Positions 47,799 to 56,615 are shown, counted from the first letter of the stretch. The stretch is DNA of 64,000 nt from Gemmatirosa kalamazoonensis (GCF_000522985.1 NZ_CP007128.1:1658220-1722219); one strand, 5' to 3'. Made by a program: numbers and translations. The notes: generated by a model not told the origin, from the letters alone.

Positions 47799-50765
47799 AT
47801 GCGCGCTTCCCACCTCCGACTACTCGCGGCGCTCGGCCCGCTGCTCGTCGCGGCCCCCGCCGCCGCCCAGGTCGACACGGCGCTGCTCGCGCCGCTCCGC
47901 TGGCGCATGATCGGGCCGTTCCGCGGGGGACGTACGAAGGCGTCCGCCGGCGTACCGAGTCGCCCGGGGACGTTCTATGCCGGTGTCGTGAACGGCGGCG
48001 TGTGGAAGACCGACGACTACGGGCGCACGTGGAGCCCGATATTCGACCAGGCGCCTAACGGTTCCGTCGGCGCCATCGCCGTGTCGCCGTCGAACCCCGA
48101 CGTGATCTACGTCGGCAGCGGCGAGGGATTGCAGCGTCCCGATCTCGCCGCCGGCGACGGCGTCTACAAGTCCACCGACGCGGGCCGCACGTGGACGCAC
48201 CTCGGCCTGCGCGACGCGCAGCAGATCCCGCAGATCGTCGTCGATCCGCGAGATCCCGACCGGCTGTTCGTCGCCGCGATGGGGCACCCGTACGGGCCTA
48301 ACGCCGAGCGCGGGCTGTTCCGCTCCACCGACGGCGGGCGGACGTATCAGAAAGTCCTCTATCGCGACGAGAACACCGGCGTCGTCGACGTCGTGCTCGA
48401 CCCGCGCGACCCGAGCACCGTGTACGCGGTGACGTGGGAGTCGCGCCAGGCGCCGTGGGAGAACGGTGTGTTCAACGGGCCGGGGAGCGGGCTGTGGAAG
48501 TCCACCGACGGCGGCGACCACTGGACGCAGCTGACCAGCGGCCTGCCCAACTACGTCGACGACGGGCTCGGACGCATCGGCATCACCGTGGCGCCTAACG
48601 ACCCGCGGCGCCTGTTCGCGACGGTGGAGTCGCGTCGCCGGGGCGGGCTCTATCGCTCCGACGACGCCGGCGCGACATGGACGCTGGTGAACTCCGACCC
48701 GCGCGTCACCGAGCGTGGCAGCGACTTCGCCGAGGTGAAGGTCGATCCGACGAACCACGACGTCGTGTACACGGCGAGCGTCGTCGCATGGAAGTCGGTC
48801 GACGGCGGCCGCACGTTCGCTCCACTCAAGGGCGCGCCCGGCGGCGACGACTACCACCGCTTCTGGATCCACCCGACGGCGCCCGACGTCATGCTCCTCG
48901 CCGGCGACCAGGGCGCCGTGATCACGGTGAACGGCGGGCGCACGTGGAGCTCGTGGTACAACCAGCCGACGGCGCAGATGTACCACGTCTCCGCCGACAA
49001 CGCGTTCCCGTACCGCGTCTGCAGCGGCCAGCAGGAGAGCGGCTCGGCGTGCGTGGCGAGCCGCAGCAACGACGGCGCGATCACGTTCCGCGACTGGCAT
49101 CCGGTAGGCGCGGAGGAGTACGGCTACGTCGTCGCCGACCCGAAGAACCCGGACATCGTCTACGGCGGCAAGCTGTCGCGCTACGACCGGCGCACCGGCC
49201 AGACGCAGCAGATCTCGCCCTGCCCCGTGCGCGCCGGCGACTACTGTCGCGCGGTGCGCACGATGCCCGTGGCGTTCTCGCCGGCCGACTCCACGACGCT
49301 CTACTACGCGACGAACGTCGTGTGGAAGACGCTCGACGGCGGCAGGAGCTGGACGCGCATCAGCCCCGATCTCACGCGTCGCGACTCGGTCGTGCCGCCC
49401 AACGTCGGCAGCTACGCCGCGCTGCCGCAGGCGCGCGCGCGACACCCCGGCGTCGTGTACGCGCTCGCCCCGTCGCCGCGCTCGACGAGCGTGCTGTGGG
49501 CCGGCACCGACGACGGCCTGATCCAGCTCACGCGCGACGGCGGCCGCACCTGGACGAACGTCACGCCGCCGCAGCTCGTGCCGTGGGCGAAGGTGTCGAT
49601 CCTCGACGCGTCGCACTTCGACGCGAACGTCGCCTACGCCGCCATCAACACGTTCCGACTCGACGACCTGCGGCCGCACATCCTCCGCACCCGCGACGGC
49701 GGCCGCACGTGGACCGAGATCCACGACGGCATCCCCGACGGCGGCGCGGTGAACGTGGTGCGCGAGGATCCCGGGCGGCGCGGACTCCTGTATGCCGGCA
49801 CCGAGCAAGCGGTCTACGTCTCGTTCGACGACGGCGACCACTGGCAGTCGCTGCGGCGCGATATGCCGGCGACGTCGGTGCGCGACCTCGTGATCAAGGA
49901 CGACGACCTCGTGATCGGCACCCACGGCCGCGGCTTCTGGATCATGGACGACATGACGCCGCTGCGGCAGATCGCGCCTAACGGAGCACGCCCCGCCGCT
50001 ACGCTGCTGCGGCCGGCCCGCGCCACGCGCGTGCGCTGGAACACGTGGCCCGACACGCCGCTCCCGATCGACGAGCCGCAGGCCGAGAATCCCCCCGATG
50101 GCGCGCCGATCGACTACTGGCTCCCCGACGACGCGTCCCGGGTGTCGCTGGAGATCGTCGACGCCGCGGGCACCGTCGTGCGGCGCGTCGCGAGCGACGA
50201 CGCGCCGGAGCCGCTCGTCGAGGGGCGCAACATCCCCGACTGGTGGATCCGGCCGTCGCAGCCGCTGCCTAACGGCGCCGGGATGCACCGCTGGGTGTGG
50301 GACCTCCACGAGACGACGCCCGACGCGCCGCGCTTCGAGTACCCGATCTCCGCCGTGCTCCGCAACACGCCGCGCGAGCCGCGCGGGCCGTGGGCGATGC
50401 CCGGCCGGTACACCGTGCGGCTCACCGTCGCGCGCGGCGACTCGGCGCGCGTCTTCACGCAGCCGCTCGACGTCCGCATGGATCCACGCGTCGCCACGCC
50501 GAGCGCGGCGCTCGCCGCGCGGCACGCGCTCGCCCGCCGGCTCGCCGACGGGATGCACCGCGCCGCCGTCGCGCGCCGCGCGGCCGGAAGCGCGGCGACC
50601 CGCGCCGACTCGCTCGCACGCGCGGCCGACGACCTGCTCGCGCTGTACGAGATCGTGCAGGGCGCCGACGTCGCGCCCGCGTCGCAGACCGCTGCCGCGA
50701 TCGACGCGCGCCTCCGCGCGCTCGACGTGATGCTCGGGCGTCCCACCTCGGGAGGTGCTCGATGA
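47799..50765 (+). CDS. VPS10/sortilin-like beta-propeller exported protein
   Basis: 988 residues with a signal peptide ending AAPAAAQ. Repeated BNR/Asp-box strands (VYKSTDAGRTWTHLG, LFRSTDGGRTYQKVL, LWKSTDGGDHWTQLT, LYRSDDAGATWTLV, ILRTRDGGRTWTEIH) make a ten-bladed propeller like VPS10 or a glycoside-hydrolase-type WD40 superfamily protein. The C-terminal 280 residues have Ig-like strands and a long helix. It is exported, perhaps as a glycan- or peptide-binding protein; no active site is visible. Its stop overlaps the DinB start (ATGA). Confidence 0.88.
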   Translation: MRASHLRLLAALGPLLVAAPAAAQVDTALLAPLRWRMIGPFRGGRTKASAGVPSRPGTFYAGVVNGGVWKTDDYGRTWSPIFDQAPNGSVGAIAVSPSNPDVIYVGSGEGLQRPDLAAGDGVYKSTDAGRTWTHLGLRDAQQIPQIVVDPRDPDRLFVAAMGHPYGPNAERGLFRSTDGGRTYQKVLYRDENTGVVDVVLDPRDPSTVYAVTWESRQAPWENGVFNGPGSGLWKSTDGGDHWTQLTSGLPNYVDDGLGRIGITVAPNDPRRLFATVESRRRGGLYRSDDAGATWTLVNSDPRVTERGSDFAEVKVDPTNHDVVYTASVVAWKSVDGGRTFAPLKGAPGGDDYHRFWIHPTAPDVMLLAGDQGAVITVNGGRTWSSWYNQPTAQMYHVSADNAFPYRVCSGQQESGSACVASRSNDGAITFRDWHPVGAEEYGYVVADPKNPDIVYGGKLSRYDRRTGQTQQISPCPVRAGDYCRAVRTMPVAFSPADSTTLYYATNVVWKTLDGGRSWTRISPDLTRRDSVVPPNVGSYAALPQARARHPGVVYALAPSPRSTSVLWAGTDDGLIQLTRDGGRTWTNVTPPQLVPWAKVSILDASHFDANVAYAAINTFRLDDLRPHILRTRDGGRTWTEIHDGIPDGGAVNVVREDPGRRGLLYAGTEQAVYVSFDDGDHWQSLRRDMPATSVRDLVIKDDDLVIGTHGRGFWIMDDMTPLRQIAPNGARPAATLLRPARATRVRWNTWPDTPLPIDEPQAENPPDGAPIDYWLPDDASRVSLEIVDAAGTVVRRVASDDAPEPLVEGRNIPDWWIRPSQPLPNGAGMHRWVWDLHETTPDAPRFEYPISAVLRNTPREPRGPWAMPGRYTVRLTVARGDSARVFTQPLDVRMDPRVATPSAALAARHALARRLADGMHRAAVARRAAGSAATRADSLARAADDLLALYEIVQGADVAPASQTAAAIDARLRALDVMLGRPTSGGAR

Positions 50766-51277
50766 CCGCGCCGAAGCTCGAGGTGTGGCAGCGCGGGCCG
50801 GTGGCCGGCGTGCCGGCGCTGCTGCAGCCGGCGGCGCACGCGATGCTGCAGGCGCGCGAGGAGCTCGAGGCGATCGCGCGCGGGCTCACCACGGAGCAGC
50901 TGTGGGCGCGTCCGGCCGGCGTCGCGGCGGTGGGGTTCCACGTCGCGCACGTGGCGGGCGTGCTCGACCGGCTGCTCACGTACGCGCGCGGCGAGTCGCT
51001 GTCGCGCGAGCAGCGCGTGGCGTTAGGCGCCGAGCCCGAGCCCGGTGACCCGCCGCGCGACGCTGCGGCGCTGCTCGACGCGCTCGCGCGCGCCGTCGAC
51101 CGCGCGCTCGATCAGCTGCGCGCGACCGATCCGGCGACGCTCGTCGAGCCGCGCGAGCTCGGCCGGCTGAAGATCCCGACCACCGTGGGAGGACTCCTCT
51201 TCCACGCGGCGGAGCACGCGCAGCGGCACGTCGGTCAGGCGCTCGTCACGGCGCGCGTGGCGAGCGGCGGGGCGTAG
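50762..51277 (+). CDS. DinB-family four-helix protein
   Basis: 171 residues. Three metal-binding His are expected in this fold; here they are seen in FHVAHVAGVLDRL and FHAAEHAQRHVGQ. Proteins of the family include thiol-dependent transferases and YfiT-like hydrolases. Its ATG overlaps the VPS10-like stop by ATGA, so translation is coupled, though a functional link is uncertain. Confidence 0.88.
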   Translation: MTAPKLEVWQRGPVAGVPALLQPAAHAMLQAREELEAIARGLTTEQLWARPAGVAAVGFHVAHVAGVLDRLLTYARGESLSREQRVALGAEPEPGDPPRDAAALLDALARAVDRALDQLRATDPATLVEPRELGRLKIPTTVGGLLFHAAEHAQRHVGQALVTARVASGGA

Positions 51278-51325
51278 CGCGCGCGCCACGTCGACGGCAC
51301 GCGACCGGCATCGTAGGTTGGGGCC

Positions 51326-51532
51326 ATGCCGACCCCCGAGCCGCTGTCCCCGCACCAGGTCGACGCGCTGCTGCGCCCCGACCCACGCTCCACCGCCGCC
51401 GACATGCTGGTGCTCCGCGACGCGCTCCTGCGACTCGGCGACGCCTGGGAGCAGCTCGCGGAGGCAGCCGGCGCGCTGCATCAGGTGGCCGACGAGATCG
51501 CGCGGGCGCGCCGACCGGAGCGCGCCGACTGA
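51326..51532 (+). CDS. Small helical protein
   Basis: 68 residues from ATG 51326, MPTPEPLSPHQVDALLRPDPRSTAADMLVLRDALLRLGDAWEQLAEAAGALHQVADEIARARR. It forms two to three amphipathic helices. Not recognised. A second overlapping frame (ATG 51318) is less hydrophilic and has no family features, and I prefer this frame. The stop is 3 bp before the stop of the convergent DUF5670 gene. Confidence 0.55.
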   Translation: MPTPEPLSPHQVDALLRPDPRSTAADMLVLRDALLRLGDAWEQLAEAAGALHQVADEIARARRPERAD

Positions 51533-51535
51533 GGG

Positions 51536-51709
51536 CTAGTCTTCCGTGTTCAGCCGCCGCACGCCCTGACCGATGATCAGGAGCGCCGAGAGCGGGACGA
51601 GCAGGTGGAAGAGCCCGTGCATGCCGAGGACGATGAAGCCGAAGGCCCAGGCGATCAGCAGGATCGCGCCAAGAAGACCGGGGAGCCCGAGGGTCTGTCG
51701 CGTCAGCAT
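51536..51709 (-). CDS. DUF5670-like small membrane protein
   Basis: 57 residues from ATG 51709, with GGAGG 8 bp upstream. LLGAILLIAWAFGFIVLGMHGLFHLLVPLSALLIIGQGVRR has two hydrophobic segments separated by a short His-containing turn, the pattern of the lmo0937/DUF5670 family seen in stress-induced genes. The start is chosen from the ribosome site. Function unknown. Confidence 0.8.
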   Translation of the reverse strand: MLTRQTLGLPGLLGAILLIAWAFGFIVLGMHGLFHLLVPLSALLIIGQGVRRLNTED

Positions 51710-51820
51710 GGTGCACGCCTCCGTGGATGTATCCTCATCATCCCTCCGGTCACCGGCGGCCGCAAGAGCGGGTGGCCCGGCGCTCGCATCCCGGGGACTC
51801 CACGCATCAGCCGCGCGACC

Positions 51821-52231
51821 ATGAGCGCCACCTTCGAGGAGCATTCCGACCGGCACGTCTGGACGCTGCACGATCACCGGGTGACGCAGCTCGTCGTCGA
51901 GCTGGGCGCGGCGCGGCTGGTGACGTGGACGCTGCACGCCTCGCTCGACGTCCGGCTCGGCGTGCCGTTCGTGGTGCGGCAGGCCGACGGCGACGACCGC
52001 CCGGCCGATCCCGACGAGCCGGAGCAGCTCGCTCCGCTGCTCACGCTCGTCGGGCGGTGGCTCGAGACGCTCACCGCGACCGCCGACGGGGCGCTCGTCC
52101 TCGCGTTCAGCGACGGCACCGAGCTGCGCATCGCGGCCGACCCACGCTACGAGGCGTGGCAGGTGCAGGGCGGCGGCGCGCTCGAGGGGCTGGCGTACGT
52201 GGGGCGGCCGGGCGGCGGCACGCCCTGGTGA
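51821..52231 (+). CDS. Hypothetical DUF6188-like protein
   Basis: 136 residues from ATG 51821 (MSATFEEHSDRHVWTLHDHRVTQLVVELGAARL). A beta-rich small protein: WTLHASLDVRLGVPFVV, GALVLAFSDGTELRIAADPRYEAWQVQG. The pattern WxLxxxxVTQ...F.DGT.L.i......E.W is like DUF6188 members often found near toxins or immunity proteins, but the match is not certain. Frames starting upstream cover the DUF5670 leader and are rejected. Confidence 0.6.
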   Translation: MSATFEEHSDRHVWTLHDHRVTQLVVELGAARLVTWTLHASLDVRLGVPFVVRQADGDDRPADPDEPEQLAPLLTLVGRWLETLTATADGALVLAFSDGTELRIAADPRYEAWQVQGGGALEGLAYVGRPGGGTPW

Positions 52232-52238
52232 TAGGGCG

Positions 52239-52922
52239 TTACGGCGTATCTAGCGGGACGATGCGCACCGTGTTCGCCGAGTCGAGCACCGCGACGCGGC
52301 GAGCCTGGTTCGCGGCGATCGGGATCGCGATGTGGGCGAGCGTGTTCGACGCCGTCACGCTGGTCGCGCCGGCGGGGGTGACGTAGACCTCCCACGTCCC
52401 GGGTGGTGCCTGGATGTACGACGTGCTCGCGCCGTACGGGTGCGGGAACATGAACGTCACCGGCGTCGGGAAATCGGCCTGCTTGCGCCACACGTAGATC
52501 GCCGGCGCCTTCGCCGCGAGGTGCACGGCCTGGAGCTTCGCCGTTCCCGGCGCCGGGATCGCGCCGGTGTCGGCGAGGGCGACCGCGGAGACCGAGCCGG
52601 TCGTCGTGCCGAGGGCCGCGACGAGCAGCGGCGCCGCGGTCGACGCCTCGAGCTGCGTCGTGGCGGCAGTGCCGCCGCCGATCGGGCGCAGCTCGAGGCG
52701 TCGCGATCCCGGCGCCAGCGGGAGCACCGGCGAGATCGTCGCCGGCTCGAGCCGGCCGAGCAGCGCCATCCCGTCCGCCCAGACCTCGACGGGCGTGGTG
52801 GCGCCGTTCACGACGCGCAGCTCCGCGTGCCCCGGTCCGGCCGCCGACGGCGCGTCGGAGCATCCGACGGCCGCGGCGACGAGAAGCAGCGCGAGTGCGG
52901 CGGAGCGGTGCGCGTCGGTCAT
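52239..52922 (-). CDS. DUF4397-like lipoprotein
   Basis: 227 residues with a lipoprotein signal: LALLLVAAAVGCSDAP has the lipobox AVGC. The body LRVVNGATTPVEVWADGMALLGRLEPATISP...LPLAPGSRRLELRP and a second repeated strand set (LQAVHLAAKAPAIYVW...WEVYVTPAG) match the paired beta-sandwich of DUF4397. Probably an outer-membrane or periplasmic binding lipoprotein. It reads in the same direction as the secreted basic protein just upstream (3-bp gap). Confidence 0.82.
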   Translation of the reverse strand: MTDAHRSAALALLLVAAAVGCSDAPSAAGPGHAELRVVNGATTPVEVWADGMALLGRLEPATISPVLPLAPGSRRLELRPIGGGTAATTQLEASTAAPLLVAALGTTTGSVSAVALADTGAIPAPGTAKLQAVHLAAKAPAIYVWRKQADFPTPVTFMFPHPYGASTSYIQAPPGTWEVYVTPAGATSVTASNTLAHIAIPIAANQARRVAVLDSANTVRIVPLDTP

Positions 52923-52925
52923 CGG

Positions 52926-53429
52926 TCAGGACCCCTTGCGAGCCTTGCGGCTCACGAGCTTCTGCAGTGACTTGCCCGTGCGGTGCGCCTGGGCCTCGGT
53001 CTGGCTGCCAGCCTTATGGGCCGCATCGCGCACATTGTTCCCCGTGCGGTGCGTCTCGCTGCGCACGTTCTTGCCGACCTGCTCCGGCGTCAGCGGCTTG
53101 TCGCTGTCCACCGACGGCTTCGGCAGCGGCTGGGCGCCCGAGGTGAGCGGCGCGTCGCCGTTGAACTTGTTGTAGTCGCCGGTGCGCGCGTCGCGGCTGA
53201 CGAGGCGCGCGGCCGACTTGCCGGTGCGCTGCGCCTGCTTCTCCGTCTGGTTGCCGGCCTTCCGGACCGCGTCCTGGGTGCGCGCGCCGGCGCGATGCAC
53301 CTCGCTGCGGATGTTCTTGCCGACCTGCTTCAGCGTGACCGGCTTGTCCGGCTTGTCCTGCGCCCCGGCGGTCGCCGCGACGGCGGCGAAGGCGGAGGCG
53401 GTGGCGAGAATTCGAAGGCAACGAAGCAT
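52926..53429 (-). CDS. Secreted basic protein with an internal 47-residue duplication
   Basis: 167 residues with signal MLRCLRILATASAFAAVAATAGAQ. Two similar segments occur, QVGKNIRSEVHRAGARTQDA and on to LVSRDAR, and QVGKNVRSETHRTGNNVRDA to LVSRKAR, separated by a 27-residue Pro-rich linker. Both are lysine/arginine-rich and helical. GKN, EVHR and QRTGKS motifs are conserved between copies. Function unknown; a DNA- or envelope-binding role is speculation. Confidence 0.75.
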   Translation of the reverse strand: MLRCLRILATASAFAAVAATAGAQDKPDKPVTLKQVGKNIRSEVHRAGARTQDAVRKAGNQTEKQAQRTGKSAARLVSRDARTGDYNKFNGDAPLTSGAQPLPKPSVDSDKPLTPEQVGKNVRSETHRTGNNVRDAAHKAGSQTEAQAHRTGKSLQKLVSRKARKGS

Positions 53430-53581
53430 CGGGTGACTCCCGGTTCTCTATGTTTGGGTGCCGAGCGCCCGGCGGCGGCTGAGCCGCGGCGGCTCCGGTG
53501 GGTCTCGAGTAGGCAAGACCCGGGCACAAGCGACCATCCGTTTGCCCCTTTTCCCCCTCTACGCGTCCCATTTCTTCGCCG

Positions 53582-54115
53582 ATGTCCGCGCCCCGTTTCC
53601 GCGTGGCCGAGCCCGCCGACGCGGAGCAGCTCATCGGGCTCATGGTCAGAACGTTCCGCGAGACGTACAGCTCCGACCACTTCGGCATCTGCCGGCCGGC
53701 CGACGTCGAGGAATACATCGCCGAGTACTTCGGTCCGGAGGTTCAGCAGGCCGAGCTCGCCGACCCGGCGATGCGGACCATCCTCGCCGACTGCGACGGT
53801 GAGCTGGCCGGGTACGGGCAGCTGCGGCTCGGGTCGGCGTCGCCGGCCGCGCCGGGTCCGCGGCCGTGCGAGGTCGCGCGCTTCTACGTGGACCGGCCGT
53901 GGCAGGGGCGCGGGCTCGCCGCGCAGCTCATGCGCGAGTGCATCCGCGCCGCGGGCGACGCCGACCCCCTGTGGCTCGGCGTGTACGAGCACAACCGTCG
54001 GGCGCGGGCGTTCTACGCGAAGTGCGGCTTCGTGCCCGTCGGGCGCTCGACGTTCCGGATGGGCGGCGACGTGCAGGACGATTGCATCCTGGCCCTTCAA
54101 CCGAATCGACCGTGA
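53582..54115 (+). CDS. GNAT-family N-acetyltransferase
   Basis: 177 residues. MSAPRFRVAEPADAEQLIGLM is the usual N-terminus, and ARFYVDRPWQGRGLAAQLMRECI carries the acetyl-CoA loop (Q-G-R-G-L-A), with GVYEHNRRARAFYAKCGF near the end. It transfers an acetyl group to an amine of an unknown substrate. Its stop overlaps a GTG of the amidase gene; the preferred amidase start, ATG 54118, is two bases later. Confidence 0.93.
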   Translation: MSAPRFRVAEPADAEQLIGLMVRTFRETYSSDHFGICRPADVEEYIAEYFGPEVQQAELADPAMRTILADCDGELAGYGQLRLGSASPAAPGPRPCEVARFYVDRPWQGRGLAAQLMRECIRAAGDADPLWLGVYEHNRRARAFYAKCGFVPVGRSTFRMGGDVQDDCILALQPNRP

Positions 54116-54117
54116 CC

Positions 54118-55752
54118 ATGGACCGTCGCGCCTTCGTCGCCGCAGTGGCGATATCGGGACTCGGGACTCGGGACTCGGGACTCGCGCCCCCCGAGTCCCG
54201 AGTCCCGAGTCCCGAGTCCCGAGTCCCCGGTCCCGAGCTCGAAGAAGCGACGCTCGACGACCTGCAGGGGATGATGGCGTCGGGCCGCCACACGTCGCGC
54301 TCCATCACGCAGCTCTACCTCGACCGCATCGCGACGCTCGACCGCGCCGACGGCGATCGGCCCGGCGTGAACTCGGTGATCGAGCTCAATCCCGATGCGC
54401 TGCAGATCGCCGACGCGATGGACGCCGAGCGGAAGGCGGGGCGCGTGCGCGGGCCGCTGCACGGCGTGCCGGTGCTCGTGAAGGACAACATCGACACCGC
54501 GGACCGCATGGAGACGACGGCGGGGTCGCTCGCCCTCGTCGGCGCGGCGAAGCCGAAGGACGCGTTCGTCGCGGAGCGGCTGCGCGCGGCGGGCGCGGTA
54601 TTGCTCGGCAAGACGAACCTCAGCGAGTGGGCGAACTTCCGATCCACGCACTCGGTGAGCGGGTGGAGCGGCCGCGGCGGACAGACGCGCAACCCGTACG
54701 CGCTCGACCGCAACCCGTGCGGCTCGAGCTCCGGCTCGGGCGCGGCCGCATCGGCGAGCTTCTGCGCCGTCGCCGTCGGCACGGAGACCGACGGCTCGGT
54801 GGTGTGTCCGTCGTCGACGAACGGGCTCGTGGGGATCAAGCCGACGTTGGGCCTCGTGAGCCGCGCCGGCATCGTGCCCATCGCGCACAGCCAGGACACC
54901 GCCGGGCCGATGACGCGCACCGTGCGCGACGCGGCGATCCTGCTCGGCGTGCTCGCGGGCGCGGACCCGCGCGATCCGCTCACCGCGTCGTCGCGCGGGC
55001 ACGCGGAGCGCGACTACACGCGCCATCTCGACGCGAACGGGCTGAAGGGCGCGCGCATCGGCGTGTCGCGCAAGTCGATGGGCTTCAGCCGCGACGTCGA
55101 CCGGCTCGTGGAGGACGCGCTCGACGTGATGAAGCGCGCCGGCGCGACGATCGTGGATCCGGCGAACCTCCCGACCGACGGGCAGTTCGACGCGGCGGAG
55201 GGGGAGGTGCTGCGCTACGAGTTCAAGGCGGACCTGAACGCGTACCTCGCCGCGCGCGGCGTTAGGCTCGACGGCGCGCCGGCGACGCTGCAGTCGCTGA
55301 TCGACTGGAACGCGCGGCACGCCGACCGCGAGATGCCGTACTTCGGCCAGGAGCTGTTCGAGCAGTCGCAGGCAAAGGGGCCGCTGACGACGCCGGCGTA
55401 CCGGAGCGCGCTCGCGAAGAGCAAACGGCTGGCGGGAACCGAGGGGATCGATGCGGCGTTACGGGCGCACCGACTCGACGCGCTCGTCGCGCCGACGGGA
55501 CAGCCGGCGTGGACGATCGACCTGCTGAACGGCGATCACTTCACCGGGGGCTACTCGTCGGCGTCGGCGGTGGCGGGGTACGCACACGTCACGGTGCCCG
55601 CGGGCATGGTGCACGGGCTGCCGGTGGGGCTATCGTTCTTCGCGGGTGCGTGGAGCGAGCCCACGCTGCTGCGGCTGGCGTACGCGTTCGAGCAGGCCAC
55701 GAAGCACCGCCGGGCGCCGAGGTTTCTGGCGTCGGCGAATCTCGCCGAATGA
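54118..55752 (+). CDS. Amidase-signature enzyme with exported N-terminus
   Basis: 544 residues from ATG 54118. MDRRAFVAAVAISGLG starts with a twin-arginine-like signal that is cut short by a translated word hairpin (GLGTRDSGL and PESRVPS repeats, residues about 13-39). The enzyme has the Ser-cisSer-Lys triad: Lys122 (VLVKDNID), GSSSGSG at 202-208 and TETDGS with Ser227, positions that match peptide amidase. ANFRSTHSVSGWSGRGGQTRNPYALDRNPCG and PSSTNGLVGIKPTLGLVS are well kept. It probably hydrolyses an amide in the periplasm or cytosol. Confidence 0.92.
   Translation: MDRRAFVAAVAISGLGTRDSGLAPPESRVPSPESRVPGPELEEATLDDLQGMMASGRHTSRSITQLYLDRIATLDRADGDRPGVNSVIELNPDALQIADAMDAERKAGRVRGPLHGVPVLVKDNIDTADRMETTAGSLALVGAAKPKDAFVAERLRAAGAVLLGKTNLSEWANFRSTHSVSGWSGRGGQTRNPYALDRNPCGSSSGSGAAASASFCAVAVGTETDGSVVCPSSTNGLVGIKPTLGLVSRAGIVPIAHSQDTAGPMTRTVRDAAILLGVLAGADPRDPLTASSRGHAERDYTRHLDANGLKGARIGVSRKSMGFSRDVDRLVEDALDVMKRAGATIVDPANLPTDGQFDAAEGEVLRYEFKADLNAYLAARGVRLDGAPATLQSLIDWNARHADREMPYFGQELFEQSQAKGPLTTPAYRSALAKSKRLAGTEGIDAALRAHRLDALVAPTGQPAWTIDLLNGDHFTGGYSSASAVAGYAHVTVPAGMVHGLPVGLSFFAGAWSEPTLLRLAYAFEQATKHRRAPRFLASANLAE
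54155..54236. repeat. Word hairpin, family CGGGACT, inside the amidase gene
   Basis: Four copies of CGGGACT (54155-54184), loop CGCCCCCC, then five of CGAGTCC (54192-54227) and a partial CCCGAG. It encodes residues about 13-39 of the amidase in frame. The same family forms the C-terminus of korA at 34819. The frames of the two insertions differ in reading order but both stay open. Confidence 0.9.
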
Positions 55753-56104
55753 CGGATACGTAATGTGCGGTGGGTCGCCGGAGGTTGGCTACCGGGTGTG
55801 AATGATGCAGATTTCCGGCGCGGAACGAATGCGGTGTCGTGGGGTCCCACGAAACGTGTGTCGGGATGCCCGCACGACGGATGGGTTGGGTCCCTCGGAT
55901 TTGTCGCGAGTCTCAACAAATCGAGGGTGGGGGGCGTAAGTGCTGGAACATGCGTCGCTCGTCCGTTGTGACGGGACCGACATGGGACAGCGGATCGCGG
56001 GTTGTTGTGCACGGATCGTCGCTGTACGCTGACTGCGAGGCAGTGTCTGGATCTGCCGGGCGAGAGCACGCAACCCACTCGGCCTTCTTCCCACGAGTGA
56101 CCAC
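55753..56104. other. Intergenic region of lower GC with hairpin and no clear gene
   Basis: This 352-bp gap between the amidase and the next gene is visibly less GC-rich. It holds a perfect stem TCGTGGGGTCCCACGA at 55837-55852 and a run of short open frames on both strands (55765-55971, 55839-56108 plus; 55551-56156 minus) with compositions unlike neighbours. I accept none as a gene. It could be a structured RNA or the remains of an inserted element. Confidence 0.55.
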
Positions 56105-56482
56105 GTGATTCGGGACGTTTCTCTCCCGCCGCTGATGGCATCCCCTCGCGCGACACGTCGCAGCTGGGCCACCTGGCAGCGTCGGACGATCGAAGCGGTC
56201 GTCGCGCTCCTGGCCTTCGCGATCTGGGGCCGGCTCGCGTACGTGGGCGGCTTCCGCCTGCTGGCCCGGTACTGGGGTTGGCACCTTGGCGGCTCGCTGC
56301 TCCTCGACGTGCTGAGCTTCTGCATCGGCGTGTCCGGCAGCATCGCCGGGATCGCCGCGGTCTGGGCGCTGGTCATGCGCGCACTCGGCCGCACCCCGAC
56401 GTCCATCGTCGGTGCCCCGGACGACACGGCGGACGACTACCCGCAGCGCGAACGGTCGGGCGAGTACGTCGGGCGGTACTGA
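56105..56482 (+). CDS. Hypothetical two-span membrane protein
   Basis: 125 residues from GTG 56105, or 115 from ATG 56135 (MASPRATRRSWATWQRR). The two hydrophobic segments are VVALLAFAIWGRLAYVGGF and SLLLDVLSFCIGVSGSIAGIAAVWALVM; basic residues precede the first. The C-terminus is polar and acidic (TPTSIVGAPDDTADDYPQRERSGEY). Not recognised. It is followed by a strong hairpin at 56489. Confidence 0.65.
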   Translation: MIRDVSLPPLMASPRATRRSWATWQRRTIEAVVALLAFAIWGRLAYVGGFRLLARYWGWHLGGSLLLDVLSFCIGVSGSIAGIAAVWALVMRALGRTPTSIVGAPDDTADDYPQRERSGEYVGRY

Positions 56483-56488
56483 CCGGGA

Positions 56489-56599
56489 CAGGGCAAGAGG
56501 GCAGGAGGGCACGAAACGAGGGCAGGAGAGCCATCAGGCCTCCTGCCCTCGTTTCGTGCGTGCCCTCCTGCCCTCCTGCCCTCCTGCCCTCTTGCCCTG
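56489..56599. repeat. Long hairpin built from GAGGGCAG words
   Basis: CAGGGCAAGAGGGCAGGAGG...CACGAAACGAGGGCAGGAG pairs with CTCCTGCCCTCGTTTCGTG and several CCTGCCCTC words ending in CTTGCCCTG. The arms are about 40 bp, including a non-iterated part CACGAAACGAG that also matches perfectly. It lies between two co-directional genes, 16 bp before the MFS start. Confidence 0.88.
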
Positions 56600-56615
56600 C
56601 CGTTAGGTTCCCCGC

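Noticed and set aside
55765-55971. 68-codon plus-strand frame MRWVAGGWLPGVNDADFRRG
   Set aside because: It is one of several overlapping frames in a lower-GC island, with no ribosome site and no recognisable family; kept only as part of the unexplained region.
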